Origin: Atriophallophorus winterbourni
Lineage: Eukaryota; Platyhelminthes; Trematoda; Plagiorchiida; Microphallidae
Assembly (NCBI GenBank): GCA_013407085.1
Contig: JACCGJ010012616.1
Location: forward strand, 62,001-126,000
DNA length: 64,000 nt
Direction of reading: 5' to 3'
Part shown: positions 22,361-34,632 of the stretch, piece by piece
Position numbering within the stretch: the first letter of the stretch is position 1
Layout of the letters: each line of letters opens with the position of its first letter
Program-made: the position numbers and the translations under genes
Notes under the pieces: generated by a model
The model's database searches: none
Told to the model about the DNA's origin: nothing
What the model saw: only the letters and a program-made list of their open reading frames with translations

Positions 22361-25264
22361 TGTTGTTGTTGGCCTCCGTTGGTCGATGTCGACATGGATG
22401 TACATCACATCGCATGAATTTCATGTTTTGCAGCTTTTTGAATGACTAAACAGTCCGATTCGGGAGGAACAATCTCTCCCGCAGCGGTTGCAACGATAGT
22501 CAGAACTCTGTTGTATTGCATCAGTTGCACGCCGGCGGCGTGATCTGCGTTCAGCAGCCAAGAGCTGTATTTGCTCCTCCCCGGCTTGCAGACGACGCTT
22601 TACACAATGCCTCCAAAGTGAGCGGTTAGGAGCAAGTTCTTCCCACCTTGCGGGGTCAATTTCAAGAGCTTTCATATCTCTCTTGCAAACATCTTTGTAC
22701 CGCAAGTGCGGTCTTCCCAGTGGTCGACTTCCTAGTTGCAACTCACCATAGAGTAGATCTTTCGGAATACGACCATTTTGCATTCTTTAGACATAACGAA
22801 GCCAGCGCAGGCGGCGCTGTCGCGATAGAGTGAACATGCTCTGTAGACCAGATTTTGAAAGCACTTCAGCATTATTCACTCGGTTCATCCGCGATATGCT
22901 CAAGATACGACGGATGCTTCGTAGTTGGAAAGCATTCAGCTTCCGTTCATGTCTTGCGTGGGTGCTCTGGTTTTACTGCCGTATAGTAAAGCATTTAGTA
23001 CGCACGCGCAGTATACCATCATCTTTGTCTTTACAGTCAGCTTGCGGTTACCCCAAACACGAGAGTTCAATCGGGACAAGATGAAAGCTGCTCTGCCAAT
23101 CCGCTTATCAATCTCCGTGTCTAGCGAGAGGTTGTCCGCAATGGTTGAACCAAGATATGTGAAATGATGTACTGGTTCGAGCTGACAGTTTCCAAGTGAT
23201 GATTGGCGGCGATACAGTCCCTTGACAAAGGACTTTGGTCTTGCTCATGCTGATTGTTAGACCAAAGTCTTTGCATGCCGACGAAAAACAGTCCATTAGC
23301 GACTGTAGGTTCTCTTGGGAGTGAGCAATAAAGGCTGCATCGTCGGCAAACAACAGGTCACGGATTATCACATCTCGTACTTTGGTCTGTGCTCTCAACC
23401 GGTTCAGGTTGAAAAGCTTGCCATCACTTCGCGTGCGTATGTAAATGCCTTCTGTTCTCATCTTAAAAGCGTGCTTCAGAAGCAGAGCAAAGAAAATGCC
23501 GAACAGCGTGGGAGCAAGAACACACCCATGTTTGACGCCTCGGCGAATTTCAAATGCTTCTGAACTGCAACCGTTAAAATGGACTGAGCCCCTCCCTGCT
23601 GACGTAGTCGAATGCCTTAGTTGAATCAATAAAAACAGCGTTTAATGGCATACGCTGTTCCCGACACTTTTCTTGAAGTTGTCTTAGGGAGAACATCATG
23701 TCAACGGTTGATCTTCCCTTGCGGGAGCCACATTTAGATTCGGAGTAAATTCTATCAGCTGAAACTTGCAGCCGGATCTGTAAGACTTTAGCAAACAATT
23801 TGCCTACAACATCCAGAAGGGAGATTCCTCTGTAATTGTTGCAGTCGCCTCTGTCACCCTTATTCTTGAATAGCGTGATGATCTTTGTGTATCGCATTTT
23901 TTGTGGGACACCCCCCTCCTGCCAGCACTGATGAAGCAAATGGTGAAGAGGCTGTAATAATGCTGCTCTACCGCATTTGATGAGCTCAGGTGGAATCCCG
24001 TCGTCACCATGGGCCTTTCCATTCGCTAAGCGGTCGATTGCCTTATTGAGCTCATCAAGAGTAGGAGGGGTATCTAGATGTTCAATGGTCGGCAACCGTT
24101 CATCCATGCGGTAGAACCCTACTGTCCCTAGAGTAGAGAGAGGAGAAGTGCTTTGCCCATTTTTCATCTGTTGAGTGTTGTCGACAATCGGCTTACCAGA
24201 TAAAGACTTAATGGGAGCCGTTTTAAGTTTTTTTGGGCCAATGGCTCTCTTGATCCCATCATACATACCGTGAAAAATGCCGGTATCCGCAGCTTTTTGG
24301 ATATTGAGGCTAACTGTCGTCCAATAGTCGTTTGCACATCGCCTTGCAGTCTGTTGGAGCTTATTTCTAGCTGCTTTTAAAAGACGTACGTTTTCATCTG
24401 TTGGCATACCTTTGAACCTCAAGAACGCTGAGCGTTTCTCATCCAGCACAGCAGTCATCTCTGAAGCGTCTGCTTCGAACCGAACGTGGAAAGTGCGACT
24501 CGGCATATGCAGCTTTTTATCGATCCCAGTTTTCTGAAGCAGATTCAAGTGGGGTTGTCTTGTTGAACTCGTCCGTGAAGGCTTTTGCGAATTTCGCAGT
24601 TAGATTAGGTTCGCACACGCGAGTGACGTCTATCCTAGGCTTAGCAGTCAATTTGGTGCGGTGAAATCTCTTGTGGGGAAGCTTCAGTTTTGCACAGACC
24701 AGTGAATGATCATTGTCGCAGTCTGCGCCTCGATATGATCTGGTGAGGAGCACGCTTCCTATATTAGTTCGCTTAACAAGAATAAGATCAAGCTGATGCC
24801 AATGCTTAGAGCGAGGATGTTTCCAAGAGACTTTATGCTGTGGTTTTGTTTGAAAGAAAGTGTTACTGACACAAAGATTGAACTGTGTGCACAATTCTAA
24901 AAGGCATTGCCCATTTCCATTGGTTTTACCTACACCGAACCTTCCGAGACAGTTTTGCCAAGACTCGTAATCTGCACCAACTCTGGTTATGATAAAAAGC
25001 GTCTTTTTCAGCAGGCGTCGCAGAGAGCGTCGGTGCATAAACGTTGACCAACGTAATGGTACCAGTAATGCACCTCAGATTTAAAGTCCAAACCTGTTCG
25101 CTTCCGCTGCTGCTCGGTTTTGTTGCTTTTAATATGTCGTTTCGCACGGCAAACCCAACTCCATGCAGTCGAGGCTCATTGGAACCTCTTCCTTTCCAAA
25201 AGAATGTGTAATCACTTTCTGTTAGCTTACCAGTGTCTGGTAAGCGCGTCTCTTGTAGGGAAAC
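22361..25264 (-). mobile_element. Antisense RTE copy, 5'-truncated, inserted in LTR-2
   Basis: A minus-strand RTE with the native 3' tail on the left (TGTTGTTGTTGGCC). Its 5' truncation falls at the endonuclease CCCTACAAGAGACGCG site, plus four bases that match neither element nor target. The 9-bp duplication GGGCTGTGT flanks it. Compared with RTE-1 it has an 80-bp deletion near 23,590 and several frameshifts. The truncation and duplication are the expected signature of target-primed reverse transcription that stopped early. Confidence 0.9.
22421..25250 (-). pseudogene. RTE endonuclease/reverse transcriptase pseudogene
   Basis: Minus-strand fragments in order: endonuclease (about 25,250-24,520, with RSYRGADCDNDHSLV), the linker and RT start (24,548-23,574, with GKAHGDDGIPPELIK, RKGRSTVDM and FIDSTKAFDYVSREG), RT motifs B and C (23,629-23,108, with GVKHGCVLAPTLFG and FADDAAFI), and the C-terminus (22,783-22,421, with the CX2CX12HX3C finger CNRCGRDCSSRIGLFSHSKSC cut to its core spacing). 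The motif A and B regions are separated by the 80-bp deletion. The protein is not translatable as one chain. Confidence 0.88.
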
Positions 25265-25270
25265 GGGCTG

Positions 25271-25444
25271 TGTAACAACGTTGTTTCACTGTACATAACA
25301 ATTGCCCTTGATTAAACACTTCCCGTTGAATCGTGTTATGTGATTGCCACCCTGTACCTTCGTGCTACTGCGATAAACCTTTGATGTCCTGTGACTTTTC
25401 TCTAACATTCTTGGGGACATTATTGTAGTGGTCCGTCTACTACA
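25271..25444 (+). repeat. LTR-2 3' LTR
   Basis: 174 bp, TG...CA ends, followed by GAAG (25,445-25,448). Confidence 0.9.
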
Positions 25445-26059
25445 GAAGCAGTTCAGTCGATTCACAACAGCTCCACGTTTACAGGAGTGGAGTTGTTCTT
25501 GCTTGTCTGAAGCTAGATGAGACGCGCGCCGATTGGCGAAATTCGGAAATTTGCAGCTCATCCCCAAAAGCACTGCGGATCCAGAAAATTTGAAACAACA
25601 GACTAACTAGAATTGGTGTGTAAACATTTTCGAATTTCAAACCTTTGTGTTTTGAGGAAAAAACATCATGTTAATTATTTTGTTAATATTTCTCTCTGTA
25701 AAATTTGCACATTGTTAGACATTTTATATATTTTTAACAGCGGCAGATTGTTGTTTCTGTTTTACGTATTGATGTATAATGAATGAAATTTGCAATACAA
25801 AAATTCAATAAAACAAATAAGAGTGGAAATTTATGATGATGTGATAGTAAATTTTTGTGAAAGTTTCTCCCCAGTTTCACAGAAATAAAACAGTACATTT
25901 AATTAATTATGAACATTTTCAAGAATCTCATAAAGCAACTTACCATTACTTTCCTCAACTAGATAGGATGACGAAATAATAAAATAAGATTCGGGCTTAG
26001 ATATAATATGAAATATATATATTATCGACTATTATAATGATAAATATAAAGTAGTCAGA

Positions 26060-26270
26060 AATGTCATTCGAGAGATATATATAGTGAGAGATAGTTAGGA
26101 GAGGATGATAAGATAGTAGAGATAGAATGAGAGATAGTATAGATAGATAGTGAGATATAAATATAGATATAGAGGATATAGAGATATATATATATATTTA
26201 TCTACTAATATATTCATTATAGATATAGATATATTATAATATATGTATTATATCAAGTATATATATGAGT
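26060..26270. repeat. Degenerate GATA/TA-rich simple sequence
   Basis: About 200 bases built almost only of GATA, TAGA and TA words. Confidence 0.8.
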
Positions 26271-27807
26271 ATTCTTAAATCAACATACCTCGGCGTATCC
26301 ATATGTTTTCCTCTATATTCAGAAGATTCAGTAAAATTGCTTTCATGTTATTTAGTATTTGGTAAAAAACGAGGTTCGAATTTCAATAATTCACCATTCC
26401 AATCGCTCACCTCGCACTAATTTACTTTTTTTGTATTTGACGGCTGTAAGTAGATAACTTGAATTATGAATTTGAAGGTGTTCATGCTCCTACAATAAAA
26501 TTCCTGTTATGATATCACATTATTTTGTTCCAGTATATTGAACATAAATTCATTCGATCAGTATCTTATGCTGCTCACATCACCTTCACTTACAAACCAC
26601 AAACGGTTTCTGGCCGTTTGCTGTCATCTGCTGGAGACTGTATTCGATTTCGTTTAAATGCCAAATGATATTTTTAACTCTTCTATTTTATCCGTTTCAA
26701 GAAAAAGTTAAAACATTTCAATTCACTATGTCGTTTTCATCCGAATGTATTTTTTATTATTTGCGAAAATGTTTTTTTTTTAAAGAAAGCTTTGAAATTT
26801 TGTGTATTAAAGATAATTTCAAAACGTGCAATTGAATTAAGCATTTTGAATTCATAACAATACCTTTTAAAAATACCAGAAAAACGGCTGGAGGTTCATG
26901 ATCGTACTATTATTAATTGATGAGCTCAAACTGCACGAAATCGGTCTTGTTTGTTGTGGGATGAATTGCACACAAATTAGCATATTCTTATGAAAAATGT
27001 TTACGTGTTTTGCACTTATATTGATCTTGTTTTTACTTACATTGTTTTCCATTACTATACACTGAAAGATATTTATTTATAAAATGGTTTAAATTATTGT
27101 TATTGGTATAAAATAGTCGTTTTGGTCAGGTATTCGTAATCGGTTTTATTTAATTTTAAACAAATAAGGAAAATTTTATAGCATTGCAAAATTAGAAAAT
27201 CCTAAAATGATGTCCCAAACTGAATGTTGATTTTGCGCCATCCAGGCTGATTTTCAACACGTAAACGATATACTGGCGATTGGTTTGACGATGCAATCAA
27301 GCACGTCGCAAATTAACATTAGGGTAACCCAGAGTCTACAAACAGATCCCTTAAAATGAAGCATAAACTGAATAACTCATCTAAAAATGTGAAACTGTGG
27401 ATCTAACTGTCAAAAAGCGATCAAGACAAATTCGCATATAGTTAATTATGTTGAAAATTCTGTTTTCTATAATTCCACGTTTTTATTGCTGACTAAAACT
27501 GATAATACTGGCTCGCCGTGATGTAGAAAATCAACCGGCAACCGGTAACGGTGTGGTAGTGCAGATTTTTTCATTTACTTGGTCGACAAATTCACCTGTT
27601 TGGATCAGTTATCCAAAGGTTTGCTGTGCCAATCTGAACAACAGTGGGTTCCTAGTGTAAGTTCATTTAATACAATTCAAATGTTACAAGCCTCACTCAA
27701 TATAATCTTGTTTTCATCGCATGATTGAAAACATTTAGAAACCAGTTTTATGATTCACACACGTGTTTTCGGAACATTACAATTTTGCCAAAATCATAAC
27801 TTATTCA

Positions 27808-28162
27808 ATATTATCCTGCCTCGCAGCTGAATGCGGTGTCTAAGAGATATCATATTAGTCTATTTCGTCAATTCCTTGTGTATCCATTCAAATTCAAACA
27901 CTTTAAACATTTTTCAAAGCGTTTTTCGCTCATTTTTAGGCTTAAACAAAATATTATCACAATTGATCATGTGGACGATAATAACCTCGCCTCACCGCTG
28001 AATGCAGTATCTTAGAGATTTCATGCTCGTCTATTTCGTCAATTCCTTGTTTATCCAACCAAACGCGAACACTTTAAACACTTTCCAAAGCATTTTCCGC
28101 TCATGTGTAGGCTTAAACAACGTATTATCCTAATTATCATGAGGACAATAATAACCTTGCCG
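27808..28162. repeat. 171-bp tandem duplication (about 2.1 copies)
   Basis: Landmarks GCTGAATGC (27,826 and 27,997), TCTATTTCGTCAATTCCTTG (27,859 and 28,030) and CTTAAACAA (27,941 and 28,112) are all 171 bp apart. A partial third unit starts near 28,149. The copies differ at scattered positions. Confidence 0.9.
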
Positions 28163-28899
28163 ATTATGATCTTCAAGATCAGTATACATGTTTTTACTCG
28201 TGTTGCCCGATCTACACACAAGAACAATATTTTCAGTTGTATTTATGAATAGAATGATTCGAAATTTCTGAAGGTAAATAACCTTTTATTTGAGTATTAC
28301 GCCATATTTCCTAGTTATGATTAGTGCACTGTCTGACAAAGCTTATGATTCCGACTTGATAATTTAACCAAAATCCGCTCCAAATTATTCGTTTAATTCA
28401 ATAATAAACTTGGGATAATGTTGTGATAGTAATGATCAAAGAATGTGATTTTCATTGTTCTCATTGAAAGTTTTATTTTATAACGTCTATATAAGTTAAA
28501 TTATTTCTGAAATTTAGTTCAGAATATAAATTTTTTATTCAATTAATTGGCAACCCAGAAATTATTGTGATGAAAAAATCATGTTGCATATCTGTCATCG
28601 ATTATAATGAAAGTTTGAAAACAAACCTATCTGAAATGTAGCTGGAAAAAGATTATAAATGATGATTTGCATTCACTGACTCATAAATCGTAATGATATA
28701 TATGATATATATGATATATGATTATATATTCAAATCGAACTTGGAAAACTTCATGTCGAACAATCCAAACATTGAAACAATATATTCTGCATAATAAAGC
28801 TTTGAACCAATGCATCAAAGTAAACTATACATATTTACCCTATCAAACCGGTTTAAAACAATTTCTGCTCTATGTATTTTTACGTGAATTCTGAACTAA

Positions 28900-29012
28900 T
28901 CAGTAGGCAAACAAACCCCGTTTTACTACCTATGTTATTTGTAATTCGCATATTCTTCTGTGGTTTTTGTAAAGCTATGTGCTTTTTAGACCATTAAATT
29001 GAATTCAATTAA
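28900..29012 (+). mobile_element. CR1 3'-end fragment
   Basis: GCTTTTTAGACCATTAAA followed by a TTGAAT-rich tail matches the end of the CR1 copy at 60.2 kb. No coding part is attached. Confidence 0.5.
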
Positions 29013-29409
29013 ATTGATGACATCAAAGCTTTAAAATAAAGAGATTTGCTGTCACTGAGTTTGGATAAGTTGGAATTGATAAGAAAATTTATCCATGCGT
29101 GAACCAATATTCATCTTGTCAAATATTCTGATGTGATGCGCGTGGAAATGTGAAAAATTAGAGTGTGCTTTTGTTTTTGTTCGCGTTACAGTTTCATCGT
29201 AGTTACATTTGAAAATCATGCTATCAGAAAGGTTCAATGGTTTCGCGATAAAATGATGAAATCCTAATTCAAATGATACAGTGCCCGAGTTTCTGTCTAC
29301 TGTTGAGCATCTCAGAAATATGATTTGCAAGCATGTCATGTAATTCTGGACGGTTTCACCATTTCAATTCACTTTTGTCTGCTTTCAAATAATTATATAT
29401 TAATTACAT

Positions 29410-29410
29410 T

Positions 29411-29444
<34 letters not shown>

Positions 29445-29478
29445 GATTGACATATATATATAATATATATATATATTG
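29410..29478. repeat. (TA)n array
   Basis: TA-rich array interrupted by GATTGACA, which itself occurs twice. Confidence 0.9.
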
Positions 29479-30885
29479 ACATTTGCTAAATGATTCCAGA
29501 CGATAACACTAATTACAACACAAAGTAATTTCTTTAAAGCTCCACTAAAATATCAGTTTTAGACCAGCCGTCAAACAATTATTCAGTCTAATTTTTCAGG
29601 TTGATTTTTGTCAATCATCTGGCACCGTATTTTTGAAGACATTTCATCGTGAGAAGGAAAATGAATCGTCGGTCATGCAGTTTTAGTGAAGTGAAATTGT
29701 CGAATGTTTCACAGAAATAAGTATAGATCCAATACAATGCGATTTGCATTAAATGCCTAGGCTGTAAACTCGTTGCAGATTTTGACGATTGAATTTCCAG
29801 GATGAATTTGTGTTTCCAATATAATTTTCAAGAATCTAACGATGGAGATTCAAGACATAATGTAAAAGATTTCATTACGCCTTCTGACAATCGAGGAAGA
29901 AAACAAGTATATAAACACGAAATTAATAAATAGGCTCTGGTTCACCGCACTCTTTTCGACCTTAAAGATGCAAGTAATTAGCAACGCTTTAGTCTTATAA
30001 TAAGAGATTTTTGATTTTGAAGGAATGATGTGTGCGCATGCTGAGTGCGCCACTATACGGAATCTCATCTTTGGAAACTCAACCGTATAAATAAATATAA
30101 ATATCAACATTTGATTTAGACGATATTCATTCGGTAAAATGGAAATGAATATAATGTTTAAGAATGTGTATATGAAAGCGATTTAACTTGTTTTGGGTTA
30201 AATGTTTTCTCAGATATTGGAACAAGAATGACATTAAGAACAGGGAACATTGCCCGCCTAATTATCGAAGTAATATCGATCCCTAAACGTGATTTTCATC
30301 AATTGAGCACTTATTAGAAACCGGTCGCGTCGCCGAATTTCACAATGTAGATAATCTAAAATGCAGGATAAAGTCGAGCACAGTTTACATCTCCTTAATA
30401 CATATTGCAGTATTATATACTTCAAAATATTTTGGAACATAACGGTTGTAAATATGCAATGCAATTTGAAAAGGAAAGGATGTAATAAATAGTGCTCATC
30501 ATCACCAGGTCAATTACTATTGAAAGCTTCCAGAGCGGTCAAGGCCAGTGAGCAAAGTGTCAAAAGCCACACGATTATCTGATTATGGGCGATAAATCGG
30601 TGGCGAAATATCACAGGAAGACCTGCGGTGAATTTGTGACGAAAAGACTATGATTCTATAACCTGGCATATGTGCTTGCGTAATGCGGTGTGTGCAAATA
30701 GATCTTATATGAATATTATTTTTCTTCGATTTGACTAGGTGTGATACTTGTTTTGTCTCAAACGCGTTCAGTTTTCCCACTACAACGTGAGGTACAATTA
30801 ACCCCCACTTTGACCAGGTTCACGTATATCATGTTGGCATGAATGTACTCAAAAAATAATATAACAACTTTAAGGTTTAGCATAG

Positions 30886-31087
30886 GCTGCTCAAATGTGG
30901 AGTGAAGCATGGAAAATAAATGGAATTCTTGAGTCATTTTTCAGTCAAGACTATGAAACTTGGTTTGACTTAGCTCCAATCTCAAAAACAAAATATTACG
31001 AATTTTATATCGGGTTAAGCTTTTTCCTGAATTCTCTCCCTAATTTTTATGCAAGAGTAGGTAGTTCACCATTTTTAGCGTTTTTTG
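30886..31087 (+). CDS. Candidate host-gene exon, unknown product
   Basis: An open frame of 67 codons bounded by splice-like signals. An AG at 30,884-30,885 overlaps the only upstream in-frame stop, and GGTAAGTAAG at 31,087 is a near-ideal 5' splice site, leaving a phase-1 end. The peptide is complex and not repeat-like (WSEAWKINGILES, DYETWFDLAPISKTKYYEF, then a hydrophobic IGLSFFLNSL stretch), and it could include part of a membrane segment. I do not recognise the family. The polypyrimidine tract is weak and no partner exon was identified, so it may still be a chance ORF. Confidence 0.35.
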
Positions 31088-31094
31088 GTAAGTA

Positions 31095-31727
31095 AGTAAA
31101 TGCTAAAGTTCTGTTTGTTTCATACACAACTCTTCTTTAGCTGACCTGTCACCGTAATGGTGAAGAGAAATGTATTCTTATCTTTCCAGCATCATTCATA
31201 ACGTGGTGCTTCCTAAATACAACCCGGATATTCCCTTGGCATCGCGTTCAACGAGGATATCTAAATCACAATAGGGATAAACGCTTTGGCAGTGGTGGTT
31301 GCTTCTCTGCAGCTTTCCACCGAAAGAAATTCTGGACGCTTGATTGGCTCGTTTGCCACTTACTGTCTTGTGCAACTGAACTGAACTGAACCTAGAAACT
31401 GTTCGAATTAGTTGCGCACATTTACATTGTGACTGTGCGATCAATCCTCAAACATATTTCAATGAATTGCGCAACCAATATTTTATCATACTTTATAATG
31501 CACTTACTTGTTTCTCTGTTCAAATAAACCTCAACTACAAACGTGAAAATGGTTATTAGAAATTTCAACCAATTTCGAAGCAGTATCCGAGAACTCAACC
31601 ACTTTAATTTATATCCTAAATAAAAAATGATTATAAGCTGTAAAACCTGGAATTATTTTGCGGTATTGCTTTCTTCAATTTGAATAAAATTTTCTGAATA
31701 AGATTATTAAACATGTTAATTTAAATC

Positions 31728-31761
<34 letters not shown>

Positions 31762-34424
31762 ATAATATATATATAATAAAACTGACGATTAATATGCAGC
31801 TCCAAACATGTTAGAACTGAAGCTATTATTAAATATTTGTATTGAATTACAAATTGACATCAATATGAATATGTATGGTTGTTGGCACACCGAAACAAGC
31901 CATGGGCAATCTTTTAAATAATCCGTGGTATTTGATTACCATAGAAATTCTTTATCGTTTAGTTCAAACTAAACCATATTGACATTTTATTGATAATAAT
32001 GAACATATAGCATGTCATAACCACAATTGGAATAAGACTATTCAGCTGTGATTCCGATTCAATTTAATGGGTATAATGAAATTTTGTCACTATTGCCATC
32101 ATACTGATTCCGGTGTGGACATTCTGGAAATGCACATATAGTTTTACCGTTTTTTACAAATGACAGTTGATCATTCAAGTCCACTCAATGTTGATTAATC
32201 AATTTCACAGATTGTTAAGTAAATTTGTTAAAGTATTTTCTTAAACAACATGAGTACTGAGCTCATGTCCCATAAAGACATTATCATGACTTGAATTTCT
32301 GTGATCGTTTTCTTTGTCGTTCATGGTTTCTTCCTTTATGAATTTATCAATGAGATGACGTTTTATCATTATTATATTATATCGTTTCAGCTATTCAATT
32401 TGGTAACAAAAAAACAGGGATATAGATTATTAGATGTGTTCTTTGATAACGGTATCAGTATCAGAATCAGTATCACAGGGCGATAGTAGAAACTATAAAC
32501 TCTACAATTTTAAAAGAATTACAAAATGACGTAATTACAGAAAACAATTTCATATTTCTGCGGTTATCCTAACAAATGGTTTCACAATTCATTAAAGGAA
32601 TAAAACGTTTTGACATACTTTTCCTTTCTTCAACAGGAGGTATATTTGCTAAATGATTTACGGGATTTAAAATGGCAAAATATTAAAAAATGCAAATTAA
32701 ATCAAATATCACACAAATAATTCAATGCATGCAGAATTAATTTCCGTGTTGAACTAAGCAAAGATAAATAAGTGCTCAACTTATATCAATTATTAATAAG
32801 TAGATTTCTATTATATCAACAGGGTCAACTTATGCAATTGCGCTTATATCTCCACTAATTAACCGTGCTCATATTCTAAAACTTTTGTTAATAAAGGGCA
32901 GTGTTGCTCATATGACCCGCCCAGCCAACCGCGGCCGGTTAATGGGTATTTTCCTCAACATGTGGAGAAAATATGTTTACTTTCTATTTGACTCAGAACT
33001 AAGCTAATTTATATATTTAATGCCTCATTTTAGTATGGTTCGTACAAAGAAATATGGGGTTCAAACTCAGAATCAACAGGTAATCATAGTTAAGCTCAGA
33101 TCAACCGTGATTACAAACTGCAACCGGTGGAGACAAATTTGGTTTTAGTGAGCCTTGAAAAACCGGAATAGTGGTAAGCAAATTTATAATTTTATGCTTA
33201 TTTAAAGCATTATTGTTCGTCATAGGAACCCTAATTAACAGTAGCAATCTAGTGTAACATTCTAAAATATTCATGTGTAGCTAAATGTTACATAATTTGA
33301 AACCTATACGAAGCCAGCTGAACTGAAAGTGTCTGTATATCTCCGATGAAACAAGATTCAATAGACAATCTATTGAGCTGATTTTCATCTTCATTTTTAT
33401 GTAATCAACCCAAATTGACAACATAGAACTTACGGTATTTTTGTATCGCCAAATCAACATCTAAAGTTTGTGCGTAGAATGTTAAACGATGCTCATTATT
33501 GATGATACTAATGTTTTATTTTCTGCGGTAAAGATGGCTAATGTAAAAAGTTGATCTAAATTTTCTGGGAAAAAATTATATAAATGCGCTTTAATATTTG
33601 TGTTACCCAATTCAGAGAATGTTTAAATTATTGTGAATAACTCAACAAACAACCTACCCCAATCATATTCATACTCTTCAAATCCATCTTAAGGCATAGA
33701 AGAGAAGTATTAGCAAAAATCACTGATAATATTTCGCAATTTCAATAGTATTTATTGAAAAAAAGAAACATACCGAACTTGACAGGTGCGTCTAAATATG
33801 ACAAATTCAATGGGTATTATAATACTTGTTAAGCAGTTAAAACCAGAAAATTGATTTCTACTTTCTTTTGATTATATCCATTGATAGTCTCCATGTTTCT
33901 GTATATGTTTACATTTTCATCGATAACATATTTATTAGTAAAGTGTCGAATACTTTGATGGTTAGAGTCAAACTTTAAAAACTGCTTCTTCACACGCGCA
34001 CTCAAATGTTGTAGCTCTTCTGTTCAATGGTACAGCATAGGTGTCACGTAGCTCACGTAAACGTAGAATTGTCACGGCATTAAATTGCTGGGTACAACAA
34101 AACACTTTTTAAACCATAAACTCTGACCACCAAGTACACGCGATATTCTGCTAGCGTCTTTTATTAGGTCGTAATCAAACTAACTTGGCAATGGATTGAC
34201 GGTCTCAGTAAAGAGTGAAGCTTACGCTCTCGCTCAATTTTATGCTTAAGTATTTAGTCCGTTATTGACTAGATCGACTGAAGCTTTGACTGAAACGCAA
34301 CAGCTGACTGAGATCGAAATCAATTTACCTAATATTAAATGAGATTTGTTTCAAATAAACCCTATGATATCGCCGAGACGGACGGAATCACTCTGACTAC
34401 ACTGAAATCCTGTGACCAGAGCGG
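31095..34424. other. AT-rich non-coding stretch
   Basis: Contains a TA array at about 31,727-31,785 and a more GC-balanced, unidentified segment at about 31,190-31,445. The stretch around 33,050-33,180 shares words with the decayed CR1 at 54.9 kb. Nothing else was recognised. Confidence 0.45.
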
Positions 34425-34632
34425 TCGTTCGAATCAACGGGGTACAATCACAGGTTATTGATGTTTCTAGTGTGGTACCGCAAGGTTCAGTAATCGGGCC
34501 AGTACTGTTCTTGGTTTACTTCAACGACCAACCAGAAACGCTATCATGAAAGATGATTCTCTTTGCTGATGATATTGAACTTTGGACGCGGATAAAATCA
34601 ACTGCGTACTGTGTACAGCTGCAGAGTGAATT
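34425..34632 (+). pseudogene. CR1 reverse transcriptase fragment, left part of a disrupted copy
   Basis: Plus-strand translation reads [31 protein letters not shown], then MILFADDIELWTRIKS (motifs B and C). It has an in-frame stop before the FADD motif. It is cut at 34,632 by the tail of an antisense CR1 and appears to resume at about 35,770. Confidence 0.8.

Larger units (their letters stand above)
20409..25444 (+). mobile_element. LTR-2, second copy of the LTR-1 family, with nested antisense RTE
   Basis: The 5' LTR (20,409-20,592) and 3' LTR (25,271-25,444) have the same TGTAACA...CTACTACA ends as LTR-1. GAAG is present directly before (20,405-20,408) and after (25,445-25,448), a 4-bp target duplication. 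The interior keeps a primer-binding region, a short RNase H-integrase remnant and the family 3' repeats. An antisense RTE (22,361-25,264) sits just before the 3' LTR. Gag and reverse transcriptase are missing. It is not autonomous. Confidence 0.88.
25449..30885. other. AT-rich stretch with several simple repeats
   Basis: No coding region was recognised. A GC-richer stretch lies at about 25,450-25,590 just after the LTR (unidentified). Degenerate GATA/TA-rich DNA covers about 26,060-26,270. A tandem repeat and a CR1 tail are listed separately. Confidence 0.5.

Noticed and set aside
27808..28162. CRISPR array
   Set aside because: Only two long diverged units with no repeat-spacer pattern. The sequence is eukaryotic.
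29052..29339. 95-codon minus-strand ORF
   Set aside because: No recognisable domain or splice context. AT-rich DNA of this length often contains such ORFs.
31196..31444. 82-codon minus-strand ORF in a GC-balanced segment
   Set aside because: No family resemblance or element signature. Composition alone is not enough.
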